This document shows positions 1 to 4,938 of a DNA stretch of 5,531 bases, piece by piece. A program made the position numbers and the translations under genes. The first letter of the stretch is position 1, and every line of letters begins with the position of its first letter. The stretch is from DASUMF01 sp040510575. Lineage in GTDB: Bacteria > Actinomycetota > Acidimicrobiia > IMCC26256 > DASPTH01. The notes beneath the pieces are model-generated. The model saw only the letters and a program-made list of their open reading frames with translations, had not been told where the DNA came from and did not search any database. The DNA is taken from NCBI GenBank assembly GCA_040510575.1, contig JBEVIU010000117.1, positions 1 through 5,531 of the forward strand. Reading direction: 5' to 3'.

Positions 1-1443
1 TCCGCGGTCGCGACCGACACCGCCGCGCAGGCACGGACCGGCGCACAGCTGCTGGCGACCACCTTCGACATGGAGTCGGGCGTGAACGGCTTCGTGGTCA
101 CCGGACAGCCGGCGTTCCTCGACCTCGAAGCGCACGCTCGAGACCGGTTCGAGGGGCTCGTCGGCGAGGCTCAGAAGTCCACGGTCGACGTCGGCACTCG
201 GCGCGCGCTCGAGCGGCAGTCCGCTGCGATCGATCGCTGGTCGGCGGTCGCGGCAGAACAGGTCGACGCCGTTCGGACCAGCGGACCAGCGCGCGACGCC
301 GCGGCCGCAGCTGCGCGACGCCACGAGCACATCCTGGAGTTCCGCGACGCGTACGACGCGTACCTCGACGCGCTCGGCGACGAGCACGTCGCGACGATCG
401 ACGCGGCGACCATGTCGGGCGTCGCCGTGATCATCGCGACCGGTCTCGTGCTGATCGCGCTGCGGTACCTCTTCGTCGTGCGGCCCGACCGACGACGTGC
501 CCGCCGCGCGACGCGCGACGCGCAGCTCACTCGCCAGCTGCTCGCGGCGCGTTCCGAAGACGACGCGCGTCAGCTCCTCGCCGATCATCTCGAACGGATC
601 CTCCCCAAGGTGGAATGCGACGTGGTGAGCGCGGCGCAGGCGCGAGCATCGGCGTGCGCGGTCGCGACGTCCTTCCCACTCGCAGACGAACGCGGCGAGG
701 ATGCCGCCCGTCCGCGCTGCGGAGCCTGTGCCGACGCACGCCGCAGCGTGTGCACGCCGATACGCACCGGGCCGGAGGTCATCGCGGTCGTGGCCGCGCG
801 GAGCCAGCGGCGTCGCCCGATCGATGTCGCCGTGCTCGATCAGGCGATCGCGCAGGTCACGCCGGCGCTGGCACACCTCCACCAACTCGCGATCGCCGAG
901 ACCCACGCCGCCACCGACGTGCTGACCGGGTTGCCGAACCGGCGCTCGGTCGACGACGCGCTGCGCATGCTCGTGGCGCAGGCCGATCGCAGCGGTCGCC
1001 CGTTGGCCGCCCTGGTGCTCGACATCGACCACTTCAAGGACGTGAACGACCAGTGGGGCCACGAGCGTGGCGACGCCGTCCTCGCTGCGGTCGCCGGGCG
1101 TCTCCGCGCGACGCTCCGGCTGTCGGACTTCGTCGGGCGCTCCGGGGGCGAGGAGTTCCTCGTGCTCCTTCCGGGGACCGACCAACCCGAGGCGTTGCTC
1201 GTCGCGGAGAAGGTGCGGGGCGCGGTGGCGACGCTCACCTTCGACGACGTCGGGGCGGTCACGGTGAGCATCGGCATCGCGGTGTTCCCCGATCACGCAA
1301 CGACGGTCGACGTCCTCGTGCGCCGCGCGGATGCCGCGATGTACGAAGCGAAGCGCGGTGGACGAGACCAGATCGCGGTCACCGATCCGTCATCGGACGG
1401 GCACGCCGCGCGCGGGAGCGGGACGACGAGGCCGCGCCGATAG
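1..1443 (+). CDS. Membrane diguanylate cyclase, CHASE3-TM-GAF-like-GGDEF (5' partial)
   Basis: Predicted to make c-di-GMP from two GTP at the inner face of the membrane. The frame is open to the window edge and residues 1-23 already read as CHASE3-like sequence, so ATG 70 is internal and the true start, with a first membrane helix, lies upstream. Visible (480 codons, numbered from base 1): an extracytoplasmic CHASE3-like helical region about 1-135, with the typical ESGVNGFVVTGQPAFL stretch at 25-40; one membrane helix about 138-160 followed by an Arg-rich stop-transfer; a GAF-like region about 180-290 with Cys206, 219, 240, 243 and 251; and a GGDEF domain about 300-460. The last has DxLTGLPNRR at 306-315, DIDHFKDVND at 341-350, an intact GGEEF active site at 382-386, and the RxxD inhibitory site (RLSD, 373-376) five residues before it. 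Enzyme activity and product inhibition are therefore both plausible. The stop lies 10 bp before dcd. The GAF assignment and the sensed ligand are uncertain. Confidence 0.9.
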   Translation, partial: SAVATDTAAQARTGAQLLATTFDMESGVNGFVVTGQPAFLDLEAHARDRFEGLVGEAQKSTVDVGTRRALERQSAAIDRWSAVAAEQVDAVRTSGPARDAAAAAARRHEHILEFRDAYDAYLDALGDEHVATIDAATMSGVAVIIATGLVLIALRYLFVVRPDRRRARRATRDAQLTRQLLAARSEDDARQLLADHLERILPKVECDVVSAAQARASACAVATSFPLADERGEDAARPRCGACADARRSVCTPIRTGPEVIAVVAARSQRRRPIDVAVLDQAIAQVTPALAHLHQLAIAETHAATDVLTGLPNRRSVDDALRMLVAQADRSGRPLAALVLDIDHFKDVNDQWGHERGDAVLAAVAGRLRATLRLSDFVGRSGGEEFLVLLPGTDQPEALLVAEKVRGAVATLTFDDVGAVTVSIGIAVFPDHATTVDVLVRRADAAMYEAKRGGRDQIAVTDPSSDGHAARGSGTTRPRR

Positions 1444-1446
1444 GCT
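1441..1446 (+). promoter_or_regulatory. Possible -10 box for a leaderless dcd transcript
   Basis: TAGGCT fits the TANNNT form of actinobacterial -10 boxes and is followed by 7 nt and then GTG 1454, the spacing expected when transcription starts at the start codon. Its first three bases are the TAG stop of the upstream cyclase gene. No convincing -35 is seen. dcd could also be translated from a read-through cyclase-dcd mRNA. Support comes from the same arrangement at the two minus-strand genes. Confidence 0.35.
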
Positions 1447-1453
1447 CCCGCTC

Positions 1454-2029
1454 GTGATCTTGTCCGACCGCTCCATCCGGGAAGAGCTCGACGCGGGGCG
1501 CATCGTGATCGACCCTCTGGGCGACAACGCGATCCAGCCGTCGTCAGTCGATCTCCACGTCGACCGGTACTTCCGCGTCTTCCGCAACGACACCACTCCC
1601 TACATCGATCCGAAGCAGCACCAGGAAGACCTCACCGAGTTGGTCGAGGTCACCGAAGGCGGCGCGTTCATCCTGCACCCGGGTGAGTTCGTGCTCGGTT
1701 CCACGTTGGAGCGGGTCGCGCTCCCGACCGACCTCGTGGCGCGGCTCGAAGGCAAGAGCTCGTTGGGCCGCCTCGGGCTGCTCATCCACAGCACCGCGGG
1801 CTTCGTCGACGCCGGCTGGGACGGCCACCTCACACTGGAGCTGTCGAACGTTGCGAACCTGCCGATCGCGCTCTACCCGCGGATGAAGATCGGCCAGATC
1901 TCGTTCCTGCGGATGACCACGCCCGCCGACGTGCCGTACGGCGGCGCGACCACCGGCTCGAAGTACCAGGGCCAACGCGGCCCGACGCCGTCGCGCTACT
2001 ACCTCAACTTCACCGATCCCGACGCCTGA
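1454..2029 (+). CDS. dcd: dCTP deaminase, probably bifunctional (dUMP-forming, Dcd-Dut type)
   Basis: Cytosolic homotrimeric enzyme of pyrimidine deoxynucleotide synthesis. It deaminates dCTP and, in the mycobacterial type it resembles, also hydrolyses the dUTP to dUMP plus pyrophosphate, feeding thymidylate synthase. The product is 191 aa, the usual actinobacterial length. Recognisable blocks are ILSDRSIREEL at 2-12, QPSSVD at 28-33, LHPGEFVLGST at 74-84, EGKSSLGRLGL at 99-109, HSTAGF at 112-117, LTLELSN at 126-132 with Glu129 as probable catalytic base, and the C-terminal GSKYQGQRGPTPSR at 168-181 that closes over the nucleotide. Ala120 replaces the Pro usual in the DPG turn (D-A-G here). 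The frame is open back to ATG 1331, but homology begins at GTG 1454 (family start M-L-L-S-D-R), so the GTG is chosen. It has no good SD; TAGGCT lies 7 nt upstream. Bifunctionality is inferred from resemblance, not shown. Confidence 0.95.
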   Translation: MILSDRSIREELDAGRIVIDPLGDNAIQPSSVDLHVDRYFRVFRNDTTPYIDPKQHQEDLTELVEVTEGGAFILHPGEFVLGSTLERVALPTDLVARLEGKSSLGRLGLLIHSTAGFVDAGWDGHLTLELSNVANLPIALYPRMKIGQISFLRMTTPADVPYGGATTGSKYQGQRGPTPSRYYLNFTDPDA

Positions 2030-2037
2030 GCGAGCGC

Positions 2038-2057
2038 CGACCGATCGACGCCGGTCG
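2038..2057. terminator. Small hairpin in the convergent dcd / Fe-S gene gap
   Basis: CGACCG (2038-2043) pairs perfectly with CGGTCG (2052-2057) across an 8-nt loop. The hairpin fills most of the 28-bp gap between two convergent stop codons, where a bidirectional terminator would be expected. It has no T-tract on either side and the stem is only 6 bp, so it is at best a weak, non-canonical terminator. Confidence 0.3.
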
Positions 2058-4277
2058 CTACAGGCCCGGTGTGAAGTCGGCGGTCACCGGTGGCGCCTGC
2101 GTGCGCTCGCCGTTCTCGATCGCCTCGATCAGCAGCTCGGCGATGTCCTGCACCTTCACGTCTTCCTCGCGGCCCTTTTCCTTCACGCCGTCGTCCATCA
2201 TCACGTAGCAGAACGGGCACGCGACGGCGATGCGTTGCGCACCGGTCTCGAGCGCCTCTTCGGTGCGCTCGATGTTCACCTTCTTGCCGATGCGCTCTTC
2301 CATCCACATCCGCGCGCCGCCCGCACCGCAACACATGCCCTTGGTGCCGTTGCGCGGCATCTCGACGATCTCGATGCCGCCGAGCGAGCCGATCACGTTC
2401 CGAGGAGCGAGGTACACGTCGTTGTGGCGGCCGAGGTAGCAGCTGTCGTGGTACGTGACGCGTTCGTCGAGCGTCGCGCCCGCGAGCGACAGGCTGCCAT
2501 CGGCGACGAGCTGCGCGAGCAGCTGCGAGTGGTGCACCACCTCGTAGTTGCCGCCGAGCTGCGGGTACTCGTTCTTCAGCGTGTTGAAGCAGTGGGGGCA
2601 CTGCGTGATGATCTTCTTCACGCCGAGGTCGTCGAGGCTGGCGATGTTCTCCAACGCGAGCATCTGGAAGATGTACTCGTTGCCCGACCGACGGGCGGGA
2701 TCGCCGGTGCACAGCTCGCTCGGCCCGAGGATCGCGAAGTCGATGTCGGCGCGCTGCAGGAGCTTCGCGACGGCGCGGCTCGTCTTCTTGTTGCGATCGT
2801 CGAACGACCCCGCGCAGCCGATCCAGTAGAGGTACTCGTGGTCGAGCGCACCGGAGCCGGCTTCGACGATGTCGACGCCCTCGAGCGCCTCGGCCCAGTC
2901 GCCGCGCTCGCCCTGGTTCATGCCGTACACGTTCTGGGAGTTCTCCATCGAGCGGTAGGTGTTGCCGAGCTCGGTGGGGAAGTCGCTCTCCATCAGCGAG
3001 AGGTAGCGGCGCATGTCGAGGATCTTGTCGAGGATCTCGATGTTGACCGGGCAGATCTCGTCGCACGCCTTGCACGTGGTGCACGCCCACAGCTCTTCGG
3101 AGGTGATGCGTTCGAACACGTTGTTCGCGGTCACCGTGATGTTCGGTGCCATGCCGACGGGCGGTGACACCACAGGGTCACCCGTCGCGGTCATCACCTC
3201 GCCGACCTTGAGCACGATCTCGCGCGGGTCGAGGGGCTTGCCGGTGGCATGCGCCGGGCACACCGACGTGCAGCGTCCGCACACGGTGCAGGCGTCGGTG
3301 TCGAAGAGCTGCTTCCAGGTGAAGTCTTCGATCGTCGCCGCGCCGAAGGTGTCGAGCTCGGTCTCCATCAGGTTGGGCAGCGGCTTCATCGCGCCCTTCG
3401 GGCGGTCCTTGTCGCGGAGGTACATGTTCATCGGCGACGTGATCATGTGGCGGAGCTTCGTGGTGGGAAGGATCACGAGGAAGGCGACGAACGCGGCGAA
3501 GTGCACACCCCAGAGCACGCGGTGCATCGCCTCGAGGTTGCCCTCGGTCCACCCGCCGAACCACGACGAGATGCCGTACCCGACGAACGACCACTTCTCG
3601 AAGTCGGGACGCCCCTCCGACGCGATGCGCAGCGCCTCGGTGAAGAAACCGGTGACGCCGATCACGAGGAACGTGCCGAGGATCACCGCGTCCTCGGGCT
3701 TGGTCTTGATGCGGATCCGATACGGCCGCTGCACGTAGCGCCGTGCGATGGCCCAGGTGATCCCGGTGAGGAAGACCACGCCGCCGACCTCGGCCGCGAA
3801 CGCGTACCCCTGGTACACGCCACCGTGCAGGAACTTGAGGTTGTCGGGGAGCTGGTGGTCGATCTCGAGCACCACCGTGGCGATGAACAGCCAGATGAAC
3901 CCGAAGTAGATGGCGGAGTGCATGAGCCCGGCCGCGGGATCACGCAGCAGCGTCTGCATCCACACCCCGGCGCGGAAGTCGCGCAGGCGCCGGTGGACGT
4001 TCTTGGTGGTGGTCGAGCGGTTGTCGGGCTTGCCCCGCTGGTAGTTGCGCACCCGCTGGCTGACCAGCCAGGCGCAGACGAACAGCATCGTGGCGGCGAC
4101 GATGTAGAAGGCCCAGTACATCGCGTCGGGCACGTTGACGAACGGCTCGCGTGCCACCTCGGAGCTGTCGTGCCATTCCGTGACCCGTGGCGCGATGCCC
4201 GAGGCGATGGTGCCGACCGCGACGAGCGCGCCGACGATCAGGACGACGACATGAGGCTTCGGCAGCAGCTTTCGCAC
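2058..4277 (-). CDS. etfD: Membrane (Fe-S) oxidoreductase, NarI-like plus CCG domains; probable ETF:menaquinone oxidoreductase (EtfD/Rv0338c-like)
   Basis: Probably takes electrons from electron-transfer flavoprotein, reduced by acyl-CoA dehydrogenases, and passes them to menaquinone. Counted from GTG 4277 (739 aa): six likely membrane helices at about 9-29, 53-73, 119-138, 160-177, 197-213 and 253-271, a NarI-like cytochrome b region with candidate haem ligands His120, 252 and 259; then LRHMITSPMN at 275-284. Two [4Fe-4S] motifs CxxCxxCxxxCP follow, with Cys330/333/336/340 and Cys399/402/405/409. Two HdrB-type cysteine-rich domains come next: Cys488, Cys523 (LCTGDPARRSGNE) and CPHC 560-563; then Cys613, CCG 649-651 and CPFC 687-690. 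Order and motifs match what I recall of mycobacterial Rv0338c (EtfD), so the symbol is a homology transfer; a heterodisulfide-reductase-like or other quinone reductase remains possible. A longer form from TTG 4397 would overlap the CNB gene and add 40 low-complexity residues. GTG 4277 is preferred because TAACTT lies 7 nt upstream. It lies 85 bp downstream of the co-oriented CNB gene. Confidence 0.85.
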   Translation of the reverse strand: MRKLLPKPHVVVLIVGALVAVGTIASGIAPRVTEWHDSSEVAREPFVNVPDAMYWAFYIVAATMLFVCAWLVSQRVRNYQRGKPDNRSTTTKNVHRRLRDFRAGVWMQTLLRDPAAGLMHSAIYFGFIWLFIATVVLEIDHQLPDNLKFLHGGVYQGYAFAAEVGGVVFLTGITWAIARRYVQRPYRIRIKTKPEDAVILGTFLVIGVTGFFTEALRIASEGRPDFEKWSFVGYGISSWFGGWTEGNLEAMHRVLWGVHFAAFVAFLVILPTTKLRHMITSPMNMYLRDKDRPKGAMKPLPNLMETELDTFGAATIEDFTWKQLFDTDACTVCGRCTSVCPAHATGKPLDPREIVLKVGEVMTATGDPVVSPPVGMAPNITVTANNVFERITSEELWACTTCKACDEICPVNIEILDKILDMRRYLSLMESDFPTELGNTYRSMENSQNVYGMNQGERGDWAEALEGVDIVEAGSGALDHEYLYWIGCAGSFDDRNKKTSRAVAKLLQRADIDFAILGPSELCTGDPARRSGNEYIFQMLALENIASLDDLGVKKIITQCPHCFNTLKNEYPQLGGNYEVVHHSQLLAQLVADGSLSLAGATLDERVTYHDSCYLGRHNDVYLAPRNVIGSLGGIEIVEMPRNGTKGMCCGAGGARMWMEERIGKKVNIERTEEALETGAQRIAVACPFCYVMMDDGVKEKGREEDVKVQDIAELLIEAIENGERTQAPPVTADFTPGL

Positions 4278-4284
4278 GGCGCGA

Positions 4285-4290
4285 AAGTTA
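4285..4290 (-). promoter_or_regulatory. Possible -10 box for a leaderless Fe-S oxidoreductase transcript
   Basis: On the minus strand TAACTT is followed by 7 nt (4284-4278) and then GTG 4277. This matches the TANNNT-N7-start arrangement of leaderless genes and is the main reason to prefer GTG 4277 over TTG 4397. There is no SD-like sequence before the GTG and no clear -35. Confidence 0.45.
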
Positions 4291-4319
4291 TCGGAGACCG
4301 CGCCCCGACGTACGCAGCG

Positions 4320-4349
4320 GGCCGCGAAGGAACCGGCCGCGAAAGAACC
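4320..4349. repeat. Tandem 15-bp duplication between the CNB and Fe-S oxidoreductase genes
   Basis: GGCCGCGAAGGAACC (4320-4334) is followed directly by GGCCGCGAAAGAACC (4335-4349), differing at one base (4329 G, 4344 A). It lies 43-72 bp upstream of GTG 4277 in otherwise non-coding sequence. If the TTG 4397 start were used it would encode GSFAA-GSFAA. It could be a replication-slippage duplication or a pair of protein-binding sites; the sequence does not decide. Confidence 0.8.
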
Positions 4350-4362
4350 GAAGCGGATCAGC

Positions 4363-4776
4363 TCAGCGGAGGTCTTGCTCGCGCAGCCGGCGTGCAAGGC
4401 CGGCGAGCAGCTTCTTCGAGAACCCCGGAAGCTCGAGCAGGGAGTCGAACGAGCGCTGCCCGAGTTTCGCGAGCTCCATCGGCGTCTCGGCGATGATGCT
4501 CGCGTTGCGCGGCGCGCGGTCGAGCAGCGCGAGGTCGCCGAAGAAGCTGCCGGGGCCGAGCAGTGCGACCTGCCGGCCGTGTCGCTCGACCCGGGCCCGG
4601 CCGTCGAGGATGGCGAAGAACTCGCTGCCTGCGGCCCCCTCGGTGACGATGACCTTGCCGGCGTCGGCTTTCACGAGCTCGGCCTTCTTGGCCACGCTCT
4701 GCAGGTCTTTCTTCGACAGGGCCGAGAAGAGCGGCACCTCGCTCAGCTGTTCGAGGAAAGCATCGGAGCGGGCCAC
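4363..4776 (-). CDS. Stand-alone cyclic-nucleotide-binding (CAP_ED fold) protein
   Basis: A 137-aa protein that is almost entirely one CRP-type cyclic-nucleotide-binding domain. It shows an N-terminal helix (about 4-30, VPLFSALSKKDLQSVAK), a beta-roll (about 33-100) with VTEGAAGSEFFAILDGRARV at 44-63, and the phosphate-binding cassette at 75-93 (GPGSFFGDLALLDRAPRNA; FFGDLAL at 78-84). The conserved Arg90 is present, but the usual Glu that contacts the ribose 2'-OH is Asp81. A short C-helix follows (about 107-135). There is no helix-turn-helix, so it is not a CRP-like repressor or activator by itself; the partner and ligand are unknown. The start is firm: GTG 4776 is preceded by an in-frame TAG at 4786-4788 with no other usual start codon between. 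There is no SD, but TAGATT lies 6 nt upstream. It is followed after 85 bp by the co-oriented membrane Fe-S oxidoreductase gene and is divergent from dnaK. Confidence 0.85.
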   Translation of the reverse strand: MARSDAFLEQLSEVPLFSALSKKDLQSVAKKAELVKADAGKVIVTEGAAGSEFFAILDGRARVERHGRQVALLGPGSFFGDLALLDRAPRNASIIAETPMELAKLGQRSFDSLLELPGFSKKLLAGLARRLREQDLR

Positions 4777-4782
4777 CCGCGG

Positions 4783-4788
4783 AATCTA
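4783..4788 (-). promoter_or_regulatory. Possible -10 box for a leaderless CNB transcript
   Basis: On the minus strand TAGATT is followed by 6 nt (4782-4777) and then GTG 4776. Its TAG is also the in-frame stop that fixes this start. A weak -35 candidate, TTCCCG, lies 17 bp upstream at 4811-4806 and overlaps the GGAAT box of the dnaK promoter candidate on the other strand. Confidence 0.45.
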
Positions 4789-4807
4789 GAGCATCTGTCA
4801 ACTTCCG

Positions 4808-4833
4808 GGAATGGAATGCCGATGTTCAAAGTT
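4808..4833 (+). promoter_or_regulatory. SigR/SigH-type (thiol/heat stress) promoter candidate for dnaK
   Basis: GGAAT (4808-4812; GGGAAT with the preceding base) is separated by exactly 18 bp from GTT (4831-4833). This matches the GGAAT-N18-GTT consensus of actinobacterial SigR/SigH-family ECF sigma factors. dnaK is a known SigH target in Mycobacterium tuberculosis. Transcription would start near 4840, giving a leader of about 100 nt. Predicted from sequence only. Confidence 0.5.
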
Positions 4834-4851
4834 GATAGCGTCACGCTCAAG
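4831..4851. promoter_or_regulatory. HAIR-like operator candidate (HspR site) upstream of dnaK
   Basis: GTTGATA-N7-GCTCAAG has the exact 7-7-7 geometry of the HspR operator CTTGAGT-N7-ACTCAAG. It matches 6 of 7 in the right half and 4 of 7 in the left half (10 of 14). It overlaps the -10 GTT and the presumed start point, where a repressor would block transcription. A further isolated half-site, CTTGAGG (6 of 7), lies at 4868-4874. No CIRCE (HrcA) element was seen. The weak left half keeps confidence moderate. Confidence 0.45.
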
Positions 4852-4900
4852 GTTCTCGCGGTGGTGGCTTGAGGCCGCCCACAACCCTTCCCCAGTCAGT

Positions 4901-4926
4901 CGTTCAGCCAGTTTCAGCCACTTCAG
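4901..4926 (+). repeat. Short phased repeats in the dnaK leader
   Basis: TTCAGCCA occurs at 4903-4910 and 4913-4920, and a third TTCAG at 4922-4926 runs into the Shine-Dalgarno sequence. Spacings are 10 and 9 bp. The repeats lie in the untranslated leader just before the ribosome-binding site. Function unknown; may be chance or slippage. Confidence 0.5.
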
Positions 4927-4930
4927 GAGG
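4925..4930 (+). promoter_or_regulatory. Ribosome-binding site of dnaK
   Basis: AGGAGG is a full match to the anti-SD core, 8 nt before ATG 4939. It fixes the dnaK start and contrasts with the three GTG genes in the window, which have no SD. Confidence 0.9.
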
Positions 4931-4938
4931 CAATCCCC

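Noticed and set aside
615..1457. 280-codon plus-strand frame inside the diguanylate cyclase
   Set aside because: Arg-rich frame-shifted shadow of the GGDEF gene with no recognisable domain.
4278..4397. TTG 4397 as start of the Fe-S oxidoreductase
   Set aside because: It overlaps the CNB gene by 35 bp, has no SD, and adds 40 residues that include a tandem repeat and no family similarity I recognise. GTG 4277 starts just before the first membrane helix and has a -10-like box.
4386..4404. GCCGGC inverted repeat with 7-nt loop near the end of the CNB gene, as a terminator
   Set aside because: It lies inside the coding region, has no T-tract, and GCCGGC is self-complementary and common in GC-rich DNA.
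3249..4496. Plus-strand open frame of 415 codons antisense to the Fe-S oxidoreductase
   Set aside because: Composition is the Arg/Ala/His/Glu-rich type made by reading a GC-rich gene on the opposite strand, no domain is recognisable, and the minus-strand gene has intact motifs throughout. The same applies to 2235-3167 plus and 1999-3090 minus.
4796..4801. Perfect TTGACA -35 box on the minus strand upstream of the CNB gene
   Set aside because: It lies only 7 bp from the TAGATT box, and the hexamer 17 bp downstream (GGTGGC, inside the gene) is not a -10. Probably coincidental.
4855..4860. SigA-type dnaK promoter using TTGATA (4832-4837) as -35
   Set aside because: The hexamer 17 bp downstream is CTCGCG, nothing like a -10. 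The bases are better explained by the HAIR-like site and the GGAAT-N18-GTT promoter.
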